Shown here one piece after another: positions 48,927 through 58,280 of a stretch of 64,000 nucleotides of DNA (its first letter is position 1; every line of letters begins with the position of its first letter). A program made the position numbers and the translations under genes. This DNA is from FEN-1297 sp963834015 (GTDB lineage Bacteria > Bacteroidota > Ignavibacteria > Ignavibacteriales > Ignavibacteriaceae), in the NCBI GenBank assembly GCA_963834015.1, contig CAWIAG010000004.1:124001-188000 (forward strand), given 5' to 3'. The notes under the pieces are model-generated. The model did not search any database and was not told where the DNA came from. It was given only the letters and a program-made list of their open reading frames with translations.

Positions 48927-49735
48927 GTAACTTACTAAGTGTTGAAGATATATGTTATAGAATAATTAGTACAAATATATTCGGCCGGAAAAAATCAGAA
49001 AAAAAAATATTAAAAAATATTTCCTTTCAGCTTGAACATGGAAAAATTCTTGGAATTGCTGGTGAATCGGGAAGCGGAAAAACAACATTAGCAAAAATTA
49101 TTGCAGGGTTACTGCCATATTCAAGCGGAAAAATAATCTTTAACTTATTGGGTGAATTACAGAAAACAAAAATAAGCCCGGTACAAATATTATTTCAAAA
49201 TAATAAAGAAATATTAAACCCGTTTAGGAAAGTAAATGATTTAATTGAAGAAGCAATTTTTATTAAAACTCAAAATAAAAAAAATATTAAAGTTGATAAG
49301 AATAATTTGTTGGACTCTGTAAATTTTCCGGAATATCTCTGGAATTGTAAAGCATTTGAATTAAGCGGTGGGGAACAACAGCGTGTTGCACTTGCCAGGG
49401 TTCTGGCCGTTAAACCGGAATTATTGATCCTGGATGAACCATTTTCTGCGCAGGATGCGGAATCCCAGTTGAACTTTTTAAAATTATTCAAGAAAATTAA
49501 TAAAAATTACGGGATTGCGATAATATGCATTGCCCATAACATGAGTATATTAAAAAAACTTTGTGATGATATTATAATTATGTATAAAGGAAAAATTGTT
49601 GAAAAAGGAAACACAGATACTATTTTTTCTGAACCCGCACATTCCTATACAAAATTTCTTTTAAAAGCTGATAGTTTTAAACTTACTTATGAGGAATTAA
49701 AAATTGAGTTTGAAAAATTCAATACTCACGGATAA
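48923..49735 (+). CDS. Peptide-type ABC transporter ATPase (DppF/OppF-like)
   Basis: This 270-residue ATPase has Walker A GESGSGKTT, the Q loop ILFQNNKEILNP, the signature ELSGGEQQRVALAR, Walker B LLILDEPFSAQD and the switch histidine IAHNMS. The C-terminal EKGNTDTIFSEPAHSYTKFLL matches the OppF tail (IVExGxxxxiFxxPxHpYT). It pairs with the preceding ATPase. The YbaK-type gene starts 11 bases downstream and may be read through from the same promoter. Confidence 0.92.
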   Translation: MSNLLSVEDICYRIISTNIFGRKKSEKKILKNISFQLEHGKILGIAGESGSGKTTLAKIIAGLLPYSSGKIIFNLLGELQKTKISPVQILFQNNKEILNPFRKVNDLIEEAIFIKTQNKKNIKVDKNNLLDSVNFPEYLWNCKAFELSGGEQQRVALARVLAVKPELLILDEPFSAQDAESQLNFLKLFKKINKNYGIAIICIAHNMSILKKLCDDIIIMYKGKIVEKGNTDTIFSEPAHSYTKFLLKADSFKLTYEELKIEFEKFNTHG

Positions 49736-49746
49736 ATAAATACATT

Positions 49747-50214
49747 ATGTCAAAAACAAATGCAATAAGAATTCTGGAAGCAAAAAATATACATCATACA
49801 TCTCATACCTACATAGTAGATAAAGATGATTTAAGCGGACAAACCGTTGCCGATAAAATAAATGTAAAACAGGAAACAGTATTCAAAACTTTAGTTGCTT
49901 TGGGAGATAAAAACGGTATAAATGTTTTCTGTATTCCTGTAACAGAAGAATTGAATTTAAAAAAAGCTGCTGCAGTAAGTGGGAACAAAAGTATTGAGAT
50001 GGTAAAAGTTAAAGATTTATTAAATTTAACAGGTTATATTCGAGGTGGGTGTTCTCCGATTGGTATGAAAAAAGATTACCCAACCTATATTGAAGAAACT
50101 GCCCAGCTTTTTGATAATATTTATATTAGTGCGGGAATAAGGGGAATGCAGGTTTGTCTTGCACCGGAAGATTTAAAAAATGCAATAGACGCTGCTTTTG
50201 TTGACTTATTATAA
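49747..50214 (+). CDS. ybaK: YbaK/EbsC-type aminoacyl-tRNA deacylase
   Basis: This 155-residue single-domain protein of the YbaK/ProX group hydrolyses mischarged Cys-tRNA(Pro) or related species. Visible landmarks are the N-terminal AIRILEAKNIHHTSHTY, QTVADKINVKQETVFKTLV (VFKTL, with the conserved catalytic-pocket Lys), GYIRGGCSPIGMKK and the C-terminal ISAGIRGMQVCLAPEDL. The length is normal. Its position after the ABC ATPases looks incidental. Confidence 0.92.
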   Translation: MSKTNAIRILEAKNIHHTSHTYIVDKDDLSGQTVADKINVKQETVFKTLVALGDKNGINVFCIPVTEELNLKKAAAVSGNKSIEMVKVKDLLNLTGYIRGGCSPIGMKKDYPTYIEETAQLFDNIYISAGIRGMQVCLAPEDLKNAIDAAFVDLL

Positions 50215-50321
50215 TCAATTTATATTCTTTTATTCGATTTTTGGAAATTTTGTGTTTGTTTGGAATTTTTATTTAAAAATTGTAATGCATATATTTGCAC
50301 ACTTAAAATTGGAGTATTAAA

Positions 50322-50486
50322 ATGGCAAAACAACAGACATTTGCAGATAAAGCAAAAGCAAAGAAAAAAGATTCCGGTATTACTGTTAAAATGATTAAAA
50401 CAATTAAAACCGAAAAAGGTAGTTTTAAGTTCAACGAAAAGTTTGTTAAACTTGACGATATAAGTAAAGTAACAGAGCTTAAGTAA
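50322..50486 (+). CDS. Small basic protein, possibly DUF4295-like
   Basis: The 54-residue product MAKQQTFADK... ends ...DDISKVTELK. It is lysine-rich, with a VKMIKTIKTEKGSFKFNEKF core. The pattern recalls the small DUF4295 proteins that accompany ribosomal protein genes in Bacteroidota, but I cannot confirm this. GGAG stands nine bases before the ATG, and a strong terminator follows directly after the stop. Both support a real, separately transcribed gene. Confidence 0.65.
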   Translation: MAKQQTFADKAKAKKKDSGITVKMIKTIKTEKGSFKFNEKFVKLDDISKVTELK

Positions 50487-50518
50487 TCAAAGTGCGGTGA
50501 CATCACCGCGCTTTGATT
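50485..50518 (+). terminator. Strong intrinsic terminator
   Basis: AATCAAAGTGCGGTGA pairs with TCACCGCGCTTTGATT (one mismatch, 2-base loop), followed by CCCTTTT. It overlaps the stop codon of the 54-residue gene and may also end the convergent MGMT gene. Confidence 0.8.
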
Positions 50519-50540
50519 CCCTTTTAGAAATCAATTTATT

Positions 50541-51074
50541 CTAATTAAATAGATTTAAATTTAAAATACCTTCTAATTCGAGCAATTTTTTTTTAACAGG
50601 CAACCCGGCACTATATCCACCAAGTGATCCATCCGAATTTATTACTCTGTGGCAAGGAACTATAATTGGAACCGGGTTTGAGCCGTTTGCTTTGCCCACA
50701 GCACGAACTGAATCTTTTTTACCTATTCTTTCCGCAAGTGTTTTATATGAGATGGCTTTTCCGTAAGGAATAGTAAGAAGTTCGTTCCAAACCTGAACTT
50801 GAAAATCACTCCCTTGTAAATCAAGCGGCACTGTAAAAATTTTTCTTCGATTATTAAAATATTCAGTTAATTGATTAAATACTTGGAACATTAGAGGATC
50901 ATTCGGATCTATACCTGCAATATTAGCATCCTCAATGCTTTCATTCGATCTATTTAAGAAGATATGCTTTATGCCTTTATTTGACGAATAAATCTTGAAT
51001 TGAATTCCGGAAATCTCTTTCGTGGAAAAAAATACAGTATCAATATTTTTTGAAGACTCAATATCGCGAGACAT
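50541..51074 (-). CDS. ogt: Methylated-DNA-protein-cysteine methyltransferase
   Basis: This 177-residue MGMT/Ogt protein repairs O6-alkylguanine by accepting the alkyl group on Cys141 of the motif PCHRVI. Other family landmarks are FQVQVWNELLTIPYGKAISYKTLA (recognition helix region), RAVGKANGSNPVPIIV before the active site, and SLGGYSAGLPVKKKLLELEG after it. The N-terminal domain lacks the zinc-binding cysteines of Ada. It appears monocistronic. Confidence 0.95.
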   Translation of the reverse strand: MSRDIESSKNIDTVFFSTKEISGIQFKIYSSNKGIKHIFLNRSNESIEDANIAGIDPNDPLMFQVFNQLTEYFNNRRKIFTVPLDLQGSDFQVQVWNELLTIPYGKAISYKTLAERIGKKDSVRAVGKANGSNPVPIIVPCHRVINSDGSLGGYSAGLPVKKKLLELEGILNLNLFN

Positions 51075-51192
51075 AAAATTCCCTCAAAACATTTTTATTT
51101 CTTACAATTTGATCCGAATATTTTGCTTGAGAATAATAAATTCCCTTCCTGGTTTGGACCGGGTTGGACAAATAGCTGATGGAAATTAAATT

Positions 51193-51735
51193 TTAAGCAG
51201 CTACTACTTCAATAGCCGGGTGAATATCGCGTTTTAATAATCCTTCAATTGCCATTAGCGTACCGGAAATTGCCGTTGGACAGCTTCCACATGCGCCCTG
51301 GTAATGGATTTTAACAGTGTATCCTTCAATTCCCATTACTTGAAGCCCCCCGCCATCTCCGGCCAATGCTGGTCTTACCCTGTTATCTAAAAGTTTATTT
51401 ATTTTTATTAATAATTCATCCGAATTTTCGTTTAGCTGAGCAGGTTCTTCTTCAGATGGAATAATATTTTGATCAAAAGTTTTTAGAAAATTCATAAAGG
51501 GTTTTTGTATTTGTCCCCAATTTACATTTTTTGATTTCTCTATAGTAACGAATTTATCCATGTAAAAAACAGAAACCACACCGGATATTTCAAAAATTCC
51601 TTTTGCCAGTGGATCGTTCTCAGCCGCTTCAATATTATGAAACTGTCTCGTTTCAAACTTTAATAATCGTTCGTTCAATACAAACTTTAATGCGTTAGGA
51701 TTTGGTGTTAAATCTACATCTGCAACAAATAACAT
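51193..51735 (-). CDS. nfu: NfuA-like iron-sulphur cluster carrier
   Basis: This 180-residue protein has an N-terminal Nfu_N domain (NPNALKFVLN, then the DPLAKGIFEISGVVSVFYM segment). It also has a C-terminal NifU-like domain with the cluster-binding motif GACGSCP (Cys149 and Cys152) after VRPALAGDGGGLQVMGI. It transfers assembled [4Fe-4S] clusters to client enzymes in the cytoplasm. The architecture is that of mitochondrial NFU1-type proteins. The 230 bases upstream separate it from the divergent asparaginase gene and hold nothing I can identify. Confidence 0.93.
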   Translation of the reverse strand: MLFVADVDLTPNPNALKFVLNERLLKFETRQFHNIEAAENDPLAKGIFEISGVVSVFYMDKFVTIEKSKNVNWGQIQKPFMNFLKTFDQNIIPSEEEPAQLNENSDELLIKINKLLDNRVRPALAGDGGGLQVMGIEGYTVKIHYQGACGSCPTAISGTLMAIEGLLKRDIHPAIEVVAA

Positions 51736-51965
51736 ATTAATTCTCCATATAATACTTGTAAAAATAATCGATTATAAAATTATCTACAAGAAATTAGCAA
51801 CATACATTGCTTAGCATCTTTAAATAAGCTGCTACAAAAATGGATTAATATAAAATTTCTACATGTGCTTAAAAACAAATAAGTTCGATTATTGATTAAA
51901 TACAAAATAAGACTGTTTTTAAATAACTCATTAATTTATATTTCACTATTAAATATGGGAAACGT

Positions 51966-52940
51966 ATGTCTGAAATACTTGTAGTTTTTACCGGCGGTAC
52001 ATTTTCAATGATGATTGATGAAGATACAGGAGGAGCTGTACCCCGCTTCTCAGGTGAAGAATTACTGGAAAAAATACCTCAAGCAAAAAACCTTGCTGAA
52101 ATAACTTGTTACGATTTCGGGAAATATCCGGGCCCTCATATGACTCCGGAACTTATGCTGGAGCTTTCTAAAAAAATAAATCAACTCATCATTAATAGTA
52201 ATTATTGTGGTGTTATAGTAACACACGGGACTGATACACTTGAGGAAACAGCGTATCTTCTTGATCTGACTATTAAAACATCTATACCAATTGTGGTAAT
52301 TGGCTCAATGAAAAACAGCTCAGAACCAGCCTGGGATGGTCCTCAAAATCTTATTGATGCGATTAGAATTTGCTTAAATCCAAATTGCAGGGATTTAGGT
52401 GTATTAGTTTGTCTTAACGGAGAGATAAATGCTGCAAGCGAAGTAACTAAAATCTTTACTGAACAGACCGATAGTTTTAGAAGTCTTGATTTCGGTTCTC
52501 TGGGATTTGTTCAGAACGGAAGGGTAATATTAAATCGTCTTCCAAGAAAACTCCAAAACATAATTACCGATAGCTTAACTAAAAATGTTGATTTGCTTAC
52601 CGTATATGCCGGCATGACTGAAAAGTTTTTTAAATTTTCTGCTGACAGCGGTGTTGAAGGAATTGTTGTTGAAGCATTGGGAGTTGGCAATGTACCGCCT
52701 GCAGCTTTTGACGGTATAAAGTATGCTGTGGAAAAAGGAATTCCTGTTGTGCTCGTTTCCAGATGTCCTGCAGGAGAAACTTTAGATATTTATGGTTATC
52801 CGGGTGCAGGGAAATGGCTTCATAAATTAGGAGTGATCTTTGCAGATTATTTAAATGGACAAAAAGCAAGGATTAAACTTATGTTAGCCCTGTCTGTGAC
52901 TAAAGAAAGGGATAAACTAAGAGGTATGTTTGAAGAGTAA
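51966..52940 (+). CDS. ansA: L-asparaginase (type I-like, cytoplasmic)
   Basis: This 324-residue asparaginase/glutaminase-family enzyme hydrolyses asparagine to aspartate and ammonia. The two threonine motifs are VVFTGGTFSMM (Thr near 10) and VTHGTDTLEETA (Thr-Asp near 87-89). A lysine occurs in the later GSMKNSSEPAWDG segment. No signal peptide is present, so it is cytoplasmic. GGGAA lies about six bases before the ATG. Confidence 0.92.
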   Translation: MSEILVVFTGGTFSMMIDEDTGGAVPRFSGEELLEKIPQAKNLAEITCYDFGKYPGPHMTPELMLELSKKINQLIINSNYCGVIVTHGTDTLEETAYLLDLTIKTSIPIVVIGSMKNSSEPAWDGPQNLIDAIRICLNPNCRDLGVLVCLNGEINAASEVTKIFTEQTDSFRSLDFGSLGFVQNGRVILNRLPRKLQNIITDSLTKNVDLLTVYAGMTEKFFKFSADSGVEGIVVEALGVGNVPPAAFDGIKYAVEKGIPVVLVSRCPAGETLDIYGYPGAGKWLHKLGVIFADYLNGQKARIKLMLALSVTKERDKLRGMFEE

Positions 52941-52996
52941 AAAGAACTTCTCTAAATAGGAATGGTTTAAGCTTTACACTTAATATTTTACTTACT

Positions 52997-53812
52997 CTAA
53001 ATATTAAGTATATCCAGGTCTACCTTTGTTACTTCGCTTATGTTTTCGCCCAGGAATAACTCTGCCAATTCTTTAAATTTAAGTGGAATATCGCTTACAT
53101 AAAATTGCCGGTTGCCATGTGAATGTTTATTTGTATTAAGATCGAACCTGTCTAATTCCTTTTTAACTGATTCTGCCGAAGCAATACCCGAATCCACTAA
53201 TTTTACATTTTCTCCAATTACTTTCTGTATTACATTAAATAGTATAGGATAATGAGTGCAGCCTAATACAAGTGTATCAATGTTTATTTTTTTTAAATCT
53301 CTCAAATATTCCTCGGCAATATCGAAAGCTGCTTTGTGATTTGCCCAGCCCTCTTCTGCCAAAGGCACAAACAAAGGGCATGCTTTCTCAAAAACTTCAA
53401 TACCTGGTTTTAATCTTTTTATTACATTAGAATATGCTTTGTTTTTTATTGTCGCTCTGGTTCCAATCACACCGATTCTGCCTGTTGTTGTAGAACTAAT
53501 CGCAAAGCGCGCGCCAGGTTCAATCATTCCTATTATTGGGACATGGAACTTTTTTTTCAATTCTTCAATGGCTACTGAAGACGAAGTATTGCATGCAACC
53601 ACAATTGCTTTAACATTTTTATTAATCAAAAAATTTGAATCTTGAATAGTGTATTCAATTACTGTAGAATTTGATTTTGAGCCGTAAGGTACTCTTGCCG
53701 TATCTCCAAAGTATACTATATCCTCGGCTGGTAATGCAGAAGCTATCCTTTTTACTACTGTTAGTCCGCCAATTCCCGAATCGAAGACACCGATCGGTTT
53801 TTCCTTTTCCAT
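52997..53812 (-). CDS. murI: Glutamate racemase
   Basis: This 271-residue enzyme makes D-glutamate for peptidoglycan. Catalytic motifs are GVFDSGIGGLTVV, FGDTARVPYGSKS, IVACNTSSSVA (first catalytic Cys) and LVLGCTHYPIL (second catalytic Cys). The ATG at 53812 (MEKEKPIG) is taken as the start; a TTG three codons earlier is less likely. It follows the glnD locus with 18 bases between them on the same strand. Confidence 0.95.
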   Translation of the reverse strand: MEKEKPIGVFDSGIGGLTVVKRIASALPAEDIVYFGDTARVPYGSKSNSTVIEYTIQDSNFLINKNVKAIVVACNTSSSVAIEELKKKFHVPIIGMIEPGARFAISSTTTGRIGVIGTRATIKNKAYSNVIKRLKPGIEVFEKACPLFVPLAEEGWANHKAAFDIAEEYLRDLKKINIDTLVLGCTHYPILFNVIQKVIGENVKLVDSGIASAESVKKELDRFDLNTNKHSHGNRQFYVSDIPLKFKELAELFLGENISEVTKVDLDILNI

Positions 53813-53830
53813 AAAATTCAATTTTAGTTC

Positions 53831-56400
53831 CTATAACATTTGAGTAATGGTTTCAATAAGTTCTGCTTTTATAAAGTCATAATTATAAGAAGATATTTTT
53901 TTGCCGCTATTGTCAAGAACATAAAACGAATCTACAATATCATCTCCTTTTGTTGAAATCTTAGCAAAATAAATTGACATACCAAGCTGGTGCATTTTTG
54001 AAGTTACTTGGTAAAGAAAACCGAGTCTATCCGGAGAAAAAATATCTATAATTGTATATTTTTCATGCTTGTCAAAATCGATTCTTACCTTACCCGCTCT
54101 TTTGAAAAATTTACTTTCTATACGCCACCACTTTGTCTTCATTCGGGCAAATTCCTGATTAAGCTGCAAAATTCCCATAACCACAGATTTAAGATCATTT
54201 TTTATCTTAGAGTATCTTTCCAAATCAATTTTACCGTGAGATCTGAAATCGGTAACGTTAAATGTGTCTATTACCATTCCGTCTTTTCTTGTAAATATTT
54301 TAGCATCATGAATATTTGCGTCATTTATTGAAAGAACGCCGCATAATTTGGAAAGAAGCGAAGGTGAATCCTTTGTAATAACTGTTATATTTGTAAAATC
54401 ATCAAAATCTTTAAATGATGTTGAAAGGATAATTCCCTTTTGGATTTCTTCAACGTGTTTTGCTATTTCCTTGTCGGTAAATTGATGTGTATACCCTATG
54501 TCGTTTATGGATTCTATATGCTCCTGAACATGGGATTCCGATATCGTGTCCGAATGTCTGCTGATATCTTTCGGCTCAACATAAATACTTGAAAATAACA
54601 ATTCTTCACCGGAAATCTGATCTTCCAGCATTGATTTTGATTTTGTATATAACTCGGCAAGTAGATCGCTTTTCCAGGAAGTCCAAATTGCGGGGTTAAC
54701 TGCCGACAGGTCTGCATAAGTGACCAGGTATAAAAGATCTAATTCTTTTACAGAGTTAAACTTGGATGTAAAATTGTTAAGTGTTTCCGGATCATTTAAA
54801 TTTCTTCTAAATGCTACTTGTTCCATTACCAAATGATTTCTAACTAAAAAAGCTACCGGTTCTATTTCTTCATCGCTGTAGCCAAGCCTGTGCATAATTG
54901 AAGATGCCATCTCGGCACCAATAATTTCATGTCCCGAAATGTTTATCGGTTTTGCTATATCATGAAATAGAAGTCCAAGATGTAAAGTCTCTTTATTTTT
55001 TAGATTATTGTAAATTTTCCCAAGCGGCGAGGTATCCTTCTCAAGCTTTTCAAGATTTTGAATCGTTTGTATTGTATGCTCGTCCGCGGTATAACAATGA
55101 TAAACACCATGCTGCAAAAAACCAATAAGATCCTTAAATTCAGGCATAAAGGCTTTGAGTACGCCAAGCTCATTCATTGCAGATAATGTTTGTCCCACAT
55201 TTTTAGGCAGCCTTAGTATTTCCCGAAAGAATACGGACAACTCTACTTCGCTTTTACTATCTCCTTCATAGTCTTCAACAATTTCTATAACAGTTGATCT
55301 GAGATTTTCATCAAAATGGGCGTTATGTAAACCCCTGTAATAAAATGCCCTGAGAATATCGGAAAGAGATATTTTTAGCTTGCCGTTAAGTGAAATTGTT
55401 TTTCCTTTAAAATATAATTTTCGTCAAGTTCTATTGCCAAGGAATCTGGAAGCGGGTTGGATATTTCTTCCTGGAATTTCTTTATCATTGATTTGGAAAA
55501 CCGGTTGATAATGTTTGCTGCATTAAAATACTCGTGCATAAAACTGGATAATGCATCTTTCCTATGAATAAGCATTGAAGAAATTTTTTTCTGGGCATTA
55601 AATTCGAAGCGGTCATTCTTTTGCTGGGAGGTAAGATGAAGCATGTTGCGTACAGCAATAATTAGCTTGTAACTTTTAAGTAGGCGTTTACACTCGTTTT
55701 CCGAAGTATAATTGTTTTCCCTTAGGAGGTCAATGAAGACTTCTGCCTGGGTCATCTCACTTTGTTTATTCAAAAGTGTCTTATTCATTAAAATATACAT
55801 CCATTCAATTGCCTGAAAGTCTCTAAGTCCTCCTGCAGATGATTTTACATTCGGTTCAAGCACCTTGGGGGATTCACCGTATTTCTCATATCTTGCATTG
55901 ATATCATCAGAAAGTTCCTGAAGTAATTTTGTTTTGATATCGTCTGTTATATATGAAAAAAGAGTCTCATTCCATTTTTTGTATAGTGTTTCACTGCCAA
56001 GTAAAAAGCGTGTTTCAAAAAACTGGGTGAATGTATGCAGATCGGTTAGAAGATATTTTTCAATGTCTGAAAATTCTCTTACAGTATGCGATGCTTCCAA
56101 ACCATTATCCCAGAATCTGGTTACAAGATATGAAATTACCTCTTTGTTTTCTTCAATTGAATTTGTAATGAACATAAGGTCTATGTCCGAAAAAGGAGAG
56201 AGCTCTCGCCTGCTAAAACTTCCGGCAGATGCGAGGACAAAATTATGTTTCTCTTCACCGGAAAGTTCCCTTATATATTCCTCAACTAATAGGCTGTAGG
56301 AAACACTAAATAAAAACGAGTTTTTTTGTCTGAAATTTTCCTGAAAAATTTTATCTCGTTTTTTTAGAAATTCTTTTTTTATGTTGGATAAGATTGTCAT
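53831..56400 (-). pseudogene. glnD: [Protein-PII] uridylyltransferase, split by one frameshift
   Basis: Two open frames together give a full-length GlnD of about 857 residues. The upstream part (55375-56400) carries the nucleotidyltransferase domain (GSFSRRELSPFSDIDLMFI, with the catalytic DID) and the SAGGLRDFQAIEW segment. The downstream part (ATG at 55240) carries the HD domain (LLFHDIAKPINISGHE) and two ACT domains (ITKDSPSLLSKLCGVLS; FSPDRLGFLYQVTSKM). The downstream frame is open back to about 55409 and encodes the expected linker (SLSDILRAFYYRGLHN). Adding one base to the TTTT run at 55409-55412 (minus strand) would restore one frame. The gene is either inactivated or affected by a homopolymer error. 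Intact GlnD modifies PII according to glutamine level. Confidence 0.85.
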
Positions 56401-56436
56401 ATTGTCGTTATTATTATCTGTTGATGAAAAATCTTG

Positions 56437-56793
56437 TTATAAATTATTCCTGTATTCGGCTCTAATCTGGGAAGAAATTCCTCCTCTTACATTAAAGTGT
56501 GCTTTGATAATCATGTAACGGGGTTTGCATATTTCAACAAGATCATCAAGAATTTTATTGGTTACACTCTCAAAATATATTCCGTCATTTCGGTATGAAT
56601 TTAAATAAAATTTTAACGACTTTAATTCAATGCATAATTTATCCGGAATGTATTCTATCATTATTGTAGCAAAATCCGGCTGACCTGTTTTGGGACAGAC
56701 GGATGTAAACTCGGGAGCAGTGTGAATAACAGAGTAATCCCGGTCCGGGTATAGGTTGTCAAATACTTCTAATATCTTTAATTTATCGTTCAC
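56437..56793 (-). CDS. queF: NADPH-dependent 7-cyano-7-deazaguanine reductase
   Basis: This 118-residue single-domain (YkvM-type) QueF reduces preQ0 to preQ1 for queuosine synthesis. The catalytic cysteine is Cys33 in EFTSVCPKTGQPDFA, and the Glu-Ser-(I/L)-Lys-like NADPH-binding segment appears as CIELKSLKFYLNSYRNDG. The start is a GTG preceded by GAGG. queC lies 25 bases upstream on the same strand, so the pair forms a queuosine-pathway operon. Confidence 0.95.
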   Translation of the reverse strand: MNDKLKILEVFDNLYPDRDYSVIHTAPEFTSVCPKTGQPDFATIMIEYIPDKLCIELKSLKFYLNSYRNDGIYFESVTNKILDDLVEICKPRYMIIKAHFNVRGGISSQIRAEYRNNL

Positions 56794-56818
56794 TTTAACC
56801 TCTAAGTATAGTTCGGAT

Positions 56819-57511
56819 TTAATAATACATTGGCTTTATTTTATACTCAATAGGATCCTCAACACCGGCAGCTTGAAAACCCTTTAATCTAAGTGCACAA
56901 CTGTCACATATACCACAAGCTTTGTCTTCATTCTGATAGCATGACCACGTAAGAGACAATGGAGCTTTTAACTTGATACCTGTTTTTACAATCTCAGCTT
57001 TTGAAAAATGGATTACGGGAGTTTCAATTTTTATATTTGTCTGTGGTTTTGTTCCTATTTCAATAACCTTTTCAAATGTTTTGAAAAATTCCGGCCTGCA
57101 ATCGGGATATCCGGAAGAATCTTCGTCTACAGCCCCAATAAAAATAGCTCTTGCCTTTAATATCTCTGCCCAACTTGTACAAGCAGAAAGAATATTAGCA
57201 TTTCTAAATGGAACATAAGAAGATGGGATTTCTTCATTTGTTAAATCAGCCTTACTAACCTCAATATTCTTATCGGTTAAAGATGAGCCTCCGATATTCG
57301 ACAAATGAGAAAAGTCAACAACAAGACGTTTATTTAGCTTATAAAAATCGGATATATCGTTAAATGCTTGTAATTCTCTTTGTTCAGTCCTTTGACCGTA
57401 ATTGAAATGAATGACAGCCAGTTCAAACTGCTCAATTGCGATCGCAGCCGATACACAACTATCCATTCCTCCACTTAACGCTATTACAGCTAACTCTTTT
57501 CTTGAAAACAT
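56819..57511 (-). CDS. queC: 7-cyano-7-deazaguanine synthase
   Basis: The 230-residue QueC is an ATP-pyrophosphatase-fold enzyme converting 7-carboxy-7-deazaguanine and ammonia to preQ0. The PP-loop is ALSGGMDSCV (about 11-20). The C-terminal zinc site is CYQNEDKACGICDSC, four cysteines as expected. YVPFRNANILSACTSWAE is the usual central motif. The ATG at 57511 is preferred over an in-frame TTG four codons upstream. QueF, the next enzyme, is encoded directly downstream. Confidence 0.95.
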   Translation of the reverse strand: MFSRKELAVIALSGGMDSCVSAAIAIEQFELAVIHFNYGQRTEQRELQAFNDISDFYKLNKRLVVDFSHLSNIGGSSLTDKNIEVSKADLTNEEIPSSYVPFRNANILSACTSWAEILKARAIFIGAVDEDSSGYPDCRPEFFKTFEKVIEIGTKPQTNIKIETPVIHFSKAEIVKTGIKLKAPLSLTWSCYQNEDKACGICDSCALRLKGFQAAGVEDPIEYKIKPMYY

Positions 57512-57682
57512 ATAAAAATTCAAATTTTAATCTAATAAAAATATGAAAATAGCTAGATACATTGTAGTCTTAAAAAAGGCTAAGGTTATACTGTGATGTT
57601 AAAACAACGAAAGTAAGCTATTTTGACCGTTCTTCTATGGGAAGTGAAAAAGTAAAAATACTACTTTTCCCCTGGTTTACTT

Positions 57683-58081
57683 TCAACTTTGATTTTTCAC
57701 ATGATTAAAATTAGCTATAATTCCATACTGGTTTTCAGATAAAGATATATTTATCCAAATTAACTTATGAAAATCATTTGTGAGAACTAGAACTAATGTG
57801 ATTATGGGTATAATCCACAAAAAAGTAAATGCATAATTAATATTATATTTTTGAGAGGAGGATAGCGCAAAAAAGAACCAACATGTAGCAACAAACACTA
57901 TCCCAAAATAAGAAATCTTAGTAAAAAAGATTTTAGTATTCAAAATTGTAGAGGAAAATCCAAAGACACAAGCAAAATTCCAGAATAAACATGCCATTAA
58001 GGCTAATGCAAAATATCTGGCCCCGGCAGCTTTTTTCAACTTCCAGGTATAAATAGCTAAAGCACCTCTAAAAATAATATC
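57683..58081 (-). pseudogene. Remnant of a 7TM-type histidine kinase sensor domain
   Basis: The open stretch begins after a stop at 58082-58084 with no ATG (first possible start TTG at 58039) and ends at 57683. The hydrophobic product (GARYFALALMACLFWNFACVFG ... LWIIPIITLVLVLTNDFHKLIW) resembles the middle part of the N-terminal 7TM domain found in some sensor kinases. The first span, last spans, PAS and kinase domains are all missing. The upstream 200 bases are AT-rich and show nothing else. I read it as a truncated gene relic. Confidence 0.6.
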
Positions 58082-58280
58082 TTAAGCTAGTGCAAATACA
58101 TATCTGCTAAATTGTAATATCATAGTAAATATTTCGATATGAATTAATTTTCTTGAAATCAATTGGTTTCTGCATTTATATCCTCTTAAAAATAAATTTT
58201 TTAAAAAATTGTCTTAGAAAACTCCTGATTTTCAATAATTAAATTATCTAACTAATATTATTTATAATAAATCTAACTGT

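Noticed and set aside
53831..56400. Treating the two glnD open frames as two independent genes.
   Set aside because: The domains are complementary, in the family's order, and the linker is encoded in the downstream frame right up to the break.
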